Below are positions 12,311-24,432 of a stretch of 64,000 nt of DNA, piece by piece. Source of the DNA: Sitta carolinensis (lineage: Eukaryota > Chordata > Aves > Passeriformes > Sittidae). Each line of letters starts with the position of its first letter. The stretch's first letter is position 1. Location: contig CM063290.1 of assembly GCA_032173965.1 (NCBI GenBank), positions 6,523,501 to 6,587,500 on the forward strand. The letters are read 5' to 3'. The translations under genes and the position numbers were made by a program. The notes under the pieces were generated by a model. That model was not told where the DNA came from and did not search any database. It saw only the letters and a list, made by a program, of their open reading frames with translations.

Positions 12311-13949
12311 ACACAAACGAACAACAAATACCCAGATTTCAGTGCAACCCCTCAGAGCCTCAAATCTTTTGATTTACATCCTTCTCTAATCTTAAAGCTT
12401 CTGAAGTGATGCCAAAAAGTGAAACTCTACAAGTCCTGGGTTAGGAAGCAAGTGGTGTATATGTGTCTGCTCTGCTTTGATCTCCCAGAGAAGAGATTTT
12501 TTTGTGTGGTTAACATCAAGCCATATCTTTCAAATTAGAAATCTTCAGCCTAGGAAAATACTGGAATATGAGGCTATGAAGAAAGTCCCAGTAATGTAGA
12601 AAGCTGCTGGCAAGTCAGGAATTAGTGGTAACACCAGCAGTACCTGATATGAATAAATAAGTTTTATACTGTTACTCTCTGTCACTGGAATCATGGATTT
12701 TCTTGCTGTTAGCCAGACCAGAATTATTTTTTAAAATTATAATATTCTCTGATTTATATTCCATGAAGGGAATAAGGGAATGCAAGATTTGTGCTAGCTC
12801 CACAAACTGTAAGAGACAATGTAAACTCAAGAGTGTTGATTCTCATCTTCCTTAAAGCTACTTTTATACAGCTTTTCATATACAGGCAGAATAAAAATGA
12901 CAGTCAGGCCTGTTAACAACTTTAGAATTACTCCTTTCCATTGTCAGTTTGTCCCACACATTCCTGTGAAGTATGCAGTTTTGGAAAAATGCTTAAAACA
13001 TATAAATAGAACAATTCAGTCAATTGCTCTTCATCAGTAAAGAAGAGCATTCAGAGGCACTGTCATGCAGCAGAGCCTGGGACGGGCTCTCAATTGCCTC
13101 TTCTGAGAAACCTCCCTGCTCTTGCCTCACATCTATTCACAAACATTCTTCCTTTCCACCCACTTACAGTCCCTACAAGAGTGTTGAGGAGCTCAGCTAA
13201 TTTGACTGGGATTAAGATGTGGACATCAGACATTAAAAGCAATTTTTAAAAGCCATAATGGATATGGATTGGTGGCTGGCAGTATTCTGAAATGCTTCTG
13301 TTACTCTGGCACTGCCTGAGTTCTGTGCTGGTGCCAGTTTGACAGCACTGCTGGGATGCTGGCTTGCAGGAAGCAGGGTTGGTGCCATTCCCAGCAGGTC
13401 CTGGGGAGAAATCCCTGGCTTTGAGGGGTGGGAAATGCTCACCATGGAACAGCAGCAACCTTCTCCCAGCGACAGTGGCACTGAGCCTGGGGGTTCCTTT
13501 TTGTGGGGCACGTTTATGCACTGTAAAAATGTGCTCAGGGATGAAAAGCAGAAGGAAAAGAAGAGGATGAACCAAACAGAGAGTTAGTCCAGTTTTACCT
13601 TATGCTCTGGGAAGGCAAAGAAAGAGGAGGGTAACCTCAATGAGATCACTAATAGAGCACTACCTGGGGGCTGTTCAGGAGGGGCCTAACCCCGCTGGTT
13701 CCAGTTAAGGTCTGAAAGGCAGCTTCTTAAAATCTAGCCAAAATTCACCTATGCACATTACCAATAACAAATGTTAGCCTGTATCTTCCATTTCTAGTCC
13801 TGAGATTTGCATGTTCCCAAAGGACCAGCATGATTCCTGGAAGCATTAGGAAACCACACAGTGGACGTTGTACATCAGATTAACATCCTAGAGAAAAGCT
13901 GCAGGCTGAACGCTGTATTTTTCATGAAGAACATCTTTTATTTTATACC
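12311..13949. other. Non-coding stretch, no gene recognised
   Basis: Open frames at 13233-13587 overlap on both strands (up to 109 codons) in a slightly GC-richer patch. None resembles a known protein. No other structure was seen. Confidence 0.55.
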
Positions 13950-14110
13950 CAGTGGAGTGATGGGTGATTTGGGAATTTTGGGAATCATTTTGGAAAAAGA
14001 GGTTAGGCAGAACAGAGAGGAGTGGTGCAGGTAAGGCTGAACCTGCCACAGGGAACGAGATGGACCAAGTGACCCCTGAGGGGCTTCCCAGTCCTTCTTT
14101 TCTATAGTTT
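13950..14110 (+). mobile_element. Possible CR1 LINE 3' end (very degraded)
   Basis: The part at about 14056-14105 (GATGGACCAAGTGACC, then GAGGGGCTTCCCAGTCCTT and TTCTATAG) resembles the CR1 3' terminal segment, in which a GGACT..ATGACC..GAGGTC..TTCCAACC..ATTCTATG order is typical. The upstream part is weaker. A terminal octamer repeat is not preserved. This is a by-eye resemblance only and could be chance. Confidence 0.33.
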
Positions 14111-17100
14111 CCCTACCTTAATGCTTCTGTCCCACTAACTAGAAGCTGGCCCTGTATTAGTCAACAAACAAGACAGATGATGAAGGATGGCTGAGATGGG
14201 GCCAGTCTGGACTGTTTTACTTGCATTCATGTGCTCTGGAGGAGAGCTAACAGGCTCCATGCATGGCCAGCTGTTATCTGTGTTTTCAGACAACTGAAAA
14301 GCTGAAATCTCGTGCCTGCAAACACTATCCATTTCACAGCTTTTATAGAAAATACCCAGGTGCCTACCCTGGTCTGTGACCCTTCTTGTGTGGCACATAT
14401 TCCTCCATTACATTAGAATTCCTATCACAATATTGACTTATAAGGGAGGGAGTGGACTTCATCTGTATGTTTGGAGGCAGAATTTCTAAAAACTACTGTA
14501 AAAAATGTCAGTTCCTGACCTTATCCCCCAGCTGAGCCCTGAGAACTTTGGTCTCTTTGAGAGGCTGCTATCAGCATGCTCAAACATGAGCCAGGTTAAT
14601 GCAGTTAACCTGAATTCCTGGTGGTGTCCTGGTCTTGCCTGCCTGCAGGATAATGAGCTCACCAGTTTCGGGTGGTGAGGCTGCTTGGAAATGATGCAGC
14701 ACGGGACTGTCTGTTACTGGTAGCACTGGAAAAAGGAGCAAAGGGAGAGGAAACACTGCCCCTTACACTCTTACCCACACTGGGGGTGGATATATGACAT
14801 TAAATATGATATTCACTGGGGGGAATCAGCTGCAGCAGCAGCTCCTGCTGTCTCCAGTAATATTTCCCCTGAATCCTGTTGTAGTGCATTTACTGTGCAC
14901 AGAGTTTTGTTAAGAGATTGAAAGCCCTGGATTTAGAGCTATCACAAAGCAAATAGTCTTGAAAATAAGTGTATTTGAGCAAGAAGAGCCATGTCCTCAT
15001 CTGGCGAGGAAGCTTTCATCTCCCCACATCAGTCTTTCTCCAATTTACAGTCTCAATTGTACTCTGGGAAAATCTAAGATTTTTCTGAGTCAGAACACAC
15101 CTGCATTTTAGTTCTTTCACTGCTGAGAAATATGTACAGTTGTTCCCATTATTTCGGAAGGGTTGGTTTGTTGATAGTTTTTTCACATCACCTCTTGTAG
15201 CCTTTTTAATTTTTTTTTTAAAGGCTCTTATTTTTGGAGCTTAGGAGCCATAATGAATAAAAACCTGTGAATACAATTCAGTTCAGATCCACGTGTTGAG
15301 TCACGGATTACTCTTCAGTATGTGCAGGAGTCAAATCTTTTCCTTGTAAGGGGATTGGCAGTAGCTTTGGAAATATCTGTCCTCTTTCCCTGTTTGCAAT
15401 CATGGAGCTGTACTTCCAGCTCACTTTCTATATAAAAGAAAATAAACTTTTTACCTGCAGGTATCAGACGTTGTCTCAGTAACCATCCCTGTATCTGTGT
15501 GCAGCTGCACAGGGTGGGAAAGGAGGCTCTGAAATTTGTTGTATGTTCTGAGAGTGTCTTACACTGTTCATATCCATGCTACTGTTAGGAGATCCTTCTC
15601 TCTCTCATCTTTTAGCCAACCCAAACAAAGCCAAACAAATGCTTCCCACAACTCTCTGTCATCCCTCACGTACCCAGACTTTTATCATATCTGTGCAACA
15701 TTTTCAAAATCAATGCTTACCTTTTGTCAGTTATTATTAAACAGTTTTTCAGTGCTCTAAATCCTTTGATTTGGAGAATGTCCAAGCTAATGAGGTGAAC
15801 AGAACCAAACTATTTCAGGCACTGCAGGCTCAGTGAGACCCTCAGCTCTGTCCCTGAACCCCTCCTCACTTTGCAGAAGAGCTCACTTGGTCTCTTGGGG
15901 TTTATTTCTGACCTTTGCCTCCTTCTACCTATTTGAAGTATGTGTTTTTGCCATGCAGTACTTGGGCAGTACTGCCTCACAGAACCAGCCAGGGACTTCT
16001 TTGTGCTGTCCTGGGGGTAAACGTCACCCTCACAGCCTTATCAGCACACCAGACACTCACACCCCTACATTTTAGCCCTGTATTAGTAAGGTGAACATTA
16101 TTACACATTTTGTTAAGCCATGAGTACAGCAGCAATCTCAGGCAGTACAACCCGGTCTTGACATTGATCCTAATCTAGAGGCAAAGCTGTGCTCAGGCAG
16201 GACAAGCTTTCAGGTTTTGATGGCTGCTTGTGTTTCCAGGTTTTGGTAAGGAAAAGGTGTTGAAAACATACTTGAAACGATTTATAATCAACTTCCGTGG
16301 CTCCAGATAGGTCAGATAAACATGGGGGCAAATTTGTTGAGGAAAACAAGCTGCCATCCTGAACAGCTGGAGGTTTAGGCATCCCCAGAGCAAAGTCCAT
16401 CAAACCCAGAGATGTGGCAAACTGCCAGACAGCTGCATGTGTGTCACTTTGATGGTCACACAGGAATGCCCTCTGGGCAGGAGAGGATTAATGACAACTC
16501 TCTGAAGCCCCAAGTGCCTCATTTTTGATCTTCTTGTGGCAGTATATATTTCTTCTTCCATTTTCACTTTGTTCTCAAAACTTCACTCCTCATTTAAACC
16601 CTCTAAGGAAACTCCTTGCAAGATAGATGTACATTATTACCCTTTCAGGAGAAACAGTATCTCTGTCAAAAAAATAAATACTGAAATCTGTTTAGAATTG
16701 CCCCTCATGTAGACATCTCTCTCTCATGTTCTTTAAATATTAGTTTAGAAACCAGCTTTCATTGATAGAAATTTAATTGCCATTATTCAGACAGCCTGGA
16801 ATATTTCTATAGTGATGCTCTAATGCTAATTTGCAAGAATGGGAGAAAATTTGCCATCCTAACAAATTCCTTTTGTCCTTGGATGAAAAAGACAGCAAAG
16901 ACAGTGCCCCTGGCTAAGTGGAGACATGAGATAGATATCCACAATGATAATCCACAATATGTGAAGTCTAGTGTTGGAGATGTTAATAATTTACAGTTTA
17001 TCTCCTACAGAAATAAAACTAAAGCTTCATACTCATTTCCAAGCAGAAACCTGCTTTGAAATAGTCTGACTTGGTGTTTTGAAAGATGTCAAAGATTAGC

Positions 17101-17705
17101 TCTTCATGATGACCTTGGAGATGTGGATCCAGATAATGATGTCTAGGTATTTATACCAATGGTTCTTCTCAGAGCTGCCCATCACAGCTAATTTTACCAA
17201 ATACACCTGAAGTTTATAAAACCAGAAACATCTTTTACTTAATCTGAATCTGTCCATGAAAATGGATAGAATGAGCCCTAAATTCTAGTCCAGCAGTCTA
17301 AGGTAAGATTTAAGAGCCACCATGTGAGGTACAAGATTTGATGGACACTGTTCTTAACTACAATTAAACTCAGTGTGCAAACCCATGTGCTGATGATAAT
17401 GATAACAGTTTTAGGGCTAAAACTGTGGGTATAAAAAGATTTAGTTTCCTCAGGCTTGACAGATACAGGGCACAGTCACCATGATTCACATTCTTTACTG
17501 TGCTTTATCCCTATTCAATCCAGCCCTGACTGGTGTCTGTGAAGATGACAAAGACTGTCCCATTTGTCCCATCTCACACAGCTTGCAAGCACATTCCAGA
17601 CCCACCAGGAACACACTGCCTTACACTGAAGCTAGAGGTGCTTGGGCAGAGCTGTATCAATCCTCCTTGGCTGCAGAAGGAAGGTAAACCCAGGAAAAAG
17701 TCTCC
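14111..17705. other. Non-coding stretch, no gene recognised
   Basis: AT-rich unique DNA with only short open frames (under 90 codons) and no recognised repeat family or RNA gene. Short T- and A-runs occur at about 15210-15222. Confidence 0.55.
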
Positions 17706-17740
17706 TATAGAACAGTATATAGTATATATAGAACAGTATA
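17706..17740. repeat. Short direct repeat, 14-bp unit with 21-bp period
   Basis: TATAGAACAGTATA occurs at 17706-17719 and again at 17727-17740, separated by TAGTATA. This is a small local duplication of no evident function. Confidence 0.8.
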
Positions 17741-20700
17741 GTTCAAGAATTGAGTTTGTCTGCAGACCATGGTGCAATTCAGCACCTGCAGAGACAAGGA
17801 TGCAATTCAGCCAGCCTGCTCAGTGGGGACACTGGGGGCAGGACTAGGGCAGCAGACAGGACAGCTGCATCACTCTGCTCTGCCAAGGCTTGGTGTGTCA
17901 GGGACCAGGCAAGTTCTCCTCTGCCTGGGAACCCCAGAGCCCAGTGAGCATACCTAGCCCAAAGTGAGTAAGCAGCACCTGCCAACATATTTGCAAGGAC
18001 TGTTGTGAGTTCTGCACAAACATTATTTGTGAGGAGCAAAAAGAGATTAGCATCTAACCACTGGCTCTCAGCAGAGTCACCTTCAGACCAGTCAGGCACA
18101 GTCCTGCTTAATCTGCCTGCATTTCCAGAGCACTGATCACTATGTATCTTTGCATCATGGCCATCCATCACACCACCAGATTCTCATTTAAATACTGCCA
18201 GCAGCACTGAGAGCAGTAGCATTCCCTCCTTCTCCCTCTGCATCTTATTACTGAAGTTGCTGCTGGCAAAGGAAAGGAAAGTGGCTGTGTCCACAGTGAC
18301 GTTAGCAGGACTGTCAGCTTAATCAATGCTGATCCTTTTCCCCTCATCCCTGTTTCTCTGCCCATTCTCCTGTTTGAGGCAGCAGAAAATCTATGTAATT
18401 TCACCCCTGTGTACAGCCATCCAGGAATCCTGCTCATGTTCCATGAAACCTTGGGTACCCTGACTGTCTCTGGCTCCATGTGCCGAGTCCCCCTCTGCCA
18501 CCCAAGCCCCCCAGCAGAGCCATTGCCAGGGCTCCCAGAGGCCATGCTTCTCCTGGCCAGCAGGAGCATCTCTGGGAGCAGCCAGAGCAAGGACCCTGTC
18601 TGCTCTCTGCTGCTCCTCATCACAGAGGAAACAGGATTCCAACAGCACTGAAGGCAGAGCAGGGCAGAGGAGAGGCTGGGTGCTTTGACAGAGACCAGAC
18701 TGCAACCAAATAAACTGCTAGCAAAGTTTCCCAAACCCTTGGGAGCTGGAATGTTTGTAAATAGTCCCTAAGCAGTTCCATTCAAACAAAAGGTACTTTT
18801 CCAGTTTGGAAAGGAGCAGGTAGATCTCCACCAGCATTGTAACTCTACTCAGCTTGCTCATCCCACTGGGCCATTATGGAGTGTGAAGGGGAATAGAGCT
18901 GCAGACACCACTTCGTAATGTGAACTGCAGAGGATTCACCATGAGGGGACTCTCCTGGACTCCAGGTACTCCATTAACTCATGCAGAGCCAGCAGACACA
19001 AGTGTGAGTAGAGAGCAGCTGTGTTTGGTCATACAGTTGTAAAGCATGAGATATACGGGCAGCTTGTTTGGTATTTTTGTTTGCGTAGGGTTTAATTTTT
19101 TTTAAGACTTTTTTCAGAAATGGGGATTTATTTTTTTTTCTCCTCAGTTCACCAGGCTGGTGTAAAATTCATGGTGTGCCTTGTTTGATAGCGTGTCTCA
19201 GTTGGCTGGAACTGGATTTCACATAACAAACCATTAATAAAGTACTTGGAGAGAGAGCATCAGAGCAAAGATAGACTTTCTGGACAACTAGCATTTCAAA
19301 AGTTTCAGCATCCATAATCCTCTTTCTCTGTCTTATGTCTTGCACATTTAGGGCGTGGGTGTTTGCACACCCTTTTCTCTACCCCTTGTCAGCTCGTTGC
19401 AGTTCTCAGCCTACTGTCAGTGTCACTGTCCCCTGGTGTCATCTGATATTCCCTGCAGTCTGGAAAGGGAGTTCAGTGATGTGCCCCATTGTCCTTCAGC
19501 CACAGGGCCTGCAGAGCAAGCACAGGCCAGGGGCTTTGCCTCCTGGTCTCTCCTCCATCCAGCCCATCTGAACCACAGCCAAGGCACAGCTTGTGCCAGG
19601 GGGGAGGGATCATGCTCAGGGCCTCAGCACACTCAAATATTGCCTTTCCTGCAATTTTTCCTAACACAGAGTATATGTGACCTGACACTATAGATGTGTT
19701 CCTTACTCTGTTCATAGTTATTCTCTATAAACTTCTTCTCCTCCACTGTGTCTCCATTGCTCCTCTGACATTATCTTCTTTGCAAAGCAGTCAAGGACAA
19801 TTTAAGCACTGTGTTACTGCACCAGGTTTCCCTATGATTTTGGGGGTTAGAGAAGGAAAGGTTTGTTTCTTCCCTCCCATGACAGAATAACCCCCTCCAA
19901 GCAACACTGCAGTACTAGCAGGTAACTGCATTTCAAGAGGAGTAATTCCACCTGCTGATATTCCCAGCAGCCCAGCTGTGGAGAGCTAGTTGTTTAACAT
20001 TTCTAGATTGCACAGTGATATGAACCTAATCAACTCCTGTCCCAATTTTCAAATCTCATTGAAAACCATGCCTGGTCTACCTCAGCAGTGCTGCTTCATT
20101 TTCCCTTTCCACAGAGCTATTATTTAATTCACTGGCAGTAGCTGGCACTGACTGGAACACAGTTCACAGGATTGAACTGGGGCCACAGCCCTGGGCTGAA
20201 CAGTTCTGCAAGCCTGGACAAAGCACTGTGCCCTTGTTTCTTCATCTTTGACATAAGAGTAATGTTTCTGCTGCCGAGAGACTCTGGAATAATTATGCTG
20301 CAGGAATATTCAATGCTAAACATTTCTACCAGTCAATTTATCATGTTTGTAGAGTAATGGCTTTCAGGAATAAGAGATTAGAGAACAGCCCGTAGTTACA
20401 GATTTGGGCTGGAGTACAGGAGAGCTGCCTCCTGGCTCTTAGGAAACAGGAGAGATCCTAGGCAAGGTGTTGGCTTAAAGCTTCCTCCTTTAGGATGGAA
20501 AATACAACCTTTCCTCCTATGGAAACTAAATAATTCCTATTGTGAGTTTACAAAGAGAACAGTTACTGTCAGTTTCTAAGTGAATTGTCACTTGTACAGT
20601 TCCAGTATGAATTCAGTTTATAAATAAAAGGACAAGGAATAACCGCAGTTAGGAGAGGATTTGCAGCACTTGGTCAATGTCTGATTCTTGTATTTACTGA

Positions 20701-22993
20701 AACCTTGCACTCCAGAATTAATTCAAAGAGGAAAATGTCTCTCACAGCCAATGTTGACTTCGGTAGCCATTCATGTCTCTGAGCAAGACAGCTATTAGTT
20801 GCATCCCCTCTACTGAAAATCAGGAGCACAACGTCTGACCCAATACCTGCTGAAAAACCAAACAAGGCTGCTCACAGCCTGCAGAACCAAGGGGCACATT
20901 CTGTGGATTTCCCTTTTGGCACTGTTTCCAGACAAGCCCCCCTGCCACGGTTCCAAGAGTTAAAGACATGCCACACCTGGGTCTCCCACGGAAGTTTTGA
21001 AGGAGAAGCCCAGCAGATTTGATTAATGCCAAGTGGTGTGAGCAGACAGAGCCCATCCTGCTGCCTCCCACTGCCCAGCCCACCTGCTGCCCAGCAGCTG
21101 CTCCAGCTGCCGGTGAAACTCCACTACAAATGCTCTCGCTCCACTTCTTTCCGTTTCCTGAGGAAACAGTTCATCTGCTGCCCTTTAAGCAATTAATGGA
21201 CTCCATGGAGCATCTGATGAGCAGGGGCTCTGCAGGGCCCCTAATTTGCAGCAGCCCACCCCCTATGGCACACATGTGCTCTGGCCTTATGGCCAGTGCC
21301 TGACCAACGGGTGCAAACCAAATGCTGCACTGACACACGCCAGCTGGCTACTTGCCCTTATCAATTTTCATAGGTTTGATAAAATACACACTCATATGAA
21401 TTTATTCGCATCAGTGAAGTTACTGCCAGAACTGGCCTCTCTGCAGAGCAGTGTCTGGGCCTGCACAGGATATGCTTTTTGCATTTATGCAATTTGCAAT
21501 TATGCAGCTTCCTCTGTGGAGTATATCTTCCTTTAGGCCTTTTCATCTTCCCTCTAGACAAACATTTTAGACGTAGATTGCAGAAAGCTTTTTCTTTTTC
21601 CCCAAAAGGTTAAAAGCTGCAGTAGCAAAGATGCTCATTTGAGGATACCAGCTAGATGTTGGAAAGGAAAGCTTTGGATAGCACAAAATGTGCCTTGGTA
21701 AACTCATCAGACAAGAAGACAGGATTGAGCCATCTCACTTCTCCCAGAAAGGAAAAACAAGTCACAGAGCTCAGCTTTTTTTAGTCTTAGAAGCTAATGA
21801 GGGAGTGGGAATCAAAAATCTACTGGTTTTATCCCTTTGAAAGTCAGAAGCAGAGATAAATCCTTCCCTGCAGTATGCTGCTCTCAAAAGCAAGAAAGAG
21901 GCCTCTCAGTGGTGCTGGTCAAGTAGGAGAGAAGGCAACAGTCTCATACCTGCACAGTCCTGATCTTTCCAAACATTCCACCTGCACGGAGTCTTGTTCC
22001 TGAGGATTAACAATAAATTTGTTTGTAGACATACTTTACTCACAATGCTAGTCCTCCATGGCTCTCTACACAATTTCTTGCTGGAATATCAGGTTTTGAT
22101 TAAGAAATGAGGAATTTTCAGAGTTGCACGTTGTTGCTGCTCATCACATGAGAGTGAGGTGAATTTCACCTTCCCCTTCAGTTACCACAGCTCTGTGCTG
22201 TGACCACAACCACTTTCACTCTGTCCTAGGCCTCTCAACAGCCAAAAGCAGGAATGCTGGTTAGTGACTCAACAGTGGCTGCAGGAGTGAGAAAGGGCCC
22301 CTGCTTATTTCAGGTTGGTGACCAGCATGTTAGGAACCAGCAAGTGAAAATACAATAACCATTACACTCACTGACCCCTAAGGGCACTGCCCTTACAGGC
22401 ACAGGGAGGGCTGAGATGAATTACCTTGCTGGCTTGGTGATGGAAAGAGGCTGTGAAAACATTAAGTTTCCACAATGCCTGTGTTGCAAAAAAGCTTTTG
22501 TACAAAGCATGACCACAGCTTGTGTAGCTCGAGGGAAATGGGAGAGGATGGAAGAAAACAACCGATTACAAGGAAAGCACAAAAACCCGAGGTGTCCTGT
22601 GACAGGGCAGCAGTGAGGGGCTTGTCTCACTTGTAGAAATTACTTCCATTCCTTTTTCTCTCTAGATCTGTCTCTTTTTCCTGTTTGCCCATTTTATGTC
22701 CAGACTGTCTTCTAATGCATACTTTCACATTTGTCAAAGGTTCTGTGCAAAGGGAAAATGAACAAAAGCTGCAATTCCTAGATGTGCCAGCATAACACCC
22801 TGAGTGATGCTGGCCACCAGCAGACAAGGAGAGCCAGTAGGATGTGGCATAGGACTGAGGCCCTGCCTCAAGGATGTTCCTGACCTTAGTGCTATTCCAT
22901 CTGTGCTAGGATTAGCCTTAGTTTAAATAAGATCAATAGAAGGATTGGAAAAGCACACAGAAAGCTGGTCTGCTCTCATGTGTGCCAGTTTAT
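17741..22993. other. Non-coding stretch, no gene recognised
   Basis: Contains GC-richer patches (about 17800-18700, 19350-19620 and 20850-21300) with chance open frames on both strands. The longest is a 188-codon minus-strand frame at 18168-18734, which has no recognisable domain and is overlapped by plus-strand frames. CpG stays depleted, so these patches are not CpG islands. Confidence 0.5.
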
Positions 22994-23019
22994 AGATATA
23001 TTGCCCAGATATATTGCCC
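22994..23019. repeat. Perfect 13-bp tandem duplication
   Basis: AGATATATTGCCC is present twice in direct tandem with no mismatch (22994-23006 and 23007-23019). The lack of divergence suggests a recent slippage event. Confidence 0.9.
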
Positions 23020-24384
23020 ATCCATCCTATACAGAGTCCTTCCATCAGCTCTGCTTTTGCCACAGCCCTCACTGTGGACTTGGACAGGAGCTGTGTGACT
23101 TGGGAGTGGTTCAGCCCTCAGGATAAAAGGATGAGCCCCCATTAGCCTGAGGAGAGACAGACCAGGTGAGGTTTCCACGGTCTCACCAACTTTACCAGCA
23201 CATGGGCTGGGTTTCTCTTTTCCCTTTCCATTTCCCCCGGCAGAGGGGCAGCACAGCTCTGTTTGGGCAGCAGGTGTCACGCTGCCATCTCATCCCCTCC
23301 TTCAGAAGTTTGAGACCTTTCTCCTTGGGCAGAAACTAACTACAGCCTTAAACTGCTCATGTGCCCCTTGGGCTGAACTGACCTGGCTCTCCTCAGGACT
23401 TTCTTGCCCTCTTCTAATCACCCCCCTTTGCTCAAACCTTCCCCTCCTAACCGTGAGTGAAAAAGTGTCTCTCCAAGGCAGGCACCAAAGGCCTGCTGAA
23501 CTTCTTGGCTATATTAATAAGGAAATTAAGGGTAATTGAAGGAAGTGTGGTTACCTCCATATATAGCATTACACTAAATTGCTGCACTATTTCTAGCATC
23601 CCTATTTTCTCCAGAATGCTTAAATACCAAAGCAAGTGCATATCCGTAGCATTGGCAAAAGACTGCAAAGGATGAATTGATTTCTCAGCTTATAGAAGAA
23701 CTAATGTCAGAGAAGTGAGTTAATTTGAATACAAAACTAGTTTTGTGGGGAAAAGAAGAAAATGTCAGGTATAAAGAGCTGTTTAATCTTTCAGAAAAAG
23801 CTAGAAAAACAACTATCTAGAAACCAGATGTATCCCAGTGAGCAGCAAGGGGAACTTCCAATGGCTAACCATGTCAGCATGGATGGCAAGGTTCTTCCTT
23901 CTTTGACTAAGTCAGGATCAGATGACATGCCTGACATCCAGACAAGTTTTAATTGTTTTATATCCTTTAAGATCCTTAGACACACACACAAAAAGTGCTA
24001 CTTGAAAAGACCTCTCCCTTATAGTGGATAGGATTATCCAGTGACAAGGCCATGACCACTTCCATACAGACGTGCCCTACATGGGGCAGAGCTGTTCACA
24101 TGACTTTTCTAGGACAACTTGCTCCTGAAGATCCCAGAGCTGTTTTGGAACAGTGACAGTACATGGGAGAACAGAGCAGGCAGAGAAGCTGGGGTTGTAG
24201 CAATGGCTCTGAGAGAAAGGAGTACAGGCAGGCCAGGGTGCAGGGATTGCCAACAGGGAGCCTTGGTTCAAGGAGAGAAGGAGGGATTACGGAACAAAAA
24301 CTGGCTTTCCTTTCCCCTTCCCTTCCTACTGGGAAGGCGAGTGATCAGAAGAATCCCCCAGAAACCATTTCTGGTGGTCTCTGG
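23020..24384. other. Non-coding stretch, no gene recognised
   Basis: Short opposite-strand open frames at 23447-23675 and 23762-24031 show no known domain. No repeat family was recognised. Confidence 0.5.
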
Positions 24385-24432
24385 CATCACAGATCTTTGG
24401 CCTCACAGATCTTTGGTCTCACAGGTCTGACA
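24385..24432. repeat. Three-copy 16-bp tandem repeat
   Basis: The unit CCTCACAGATCTTTGG is found at 24401-24416, with a one-mismatch copy before it (24385-24400) and a degraded partial copy after it (24417-24432). It lies inside a chance 203-codon plus-strand frame. Confidence 0.8.

Noticed and set aside
18168..18734. 188-codon minus-strand open frame
   Set aside because: No family resemblance; two plus-strand frames overlap it; likely chance in a GC-richer patch.
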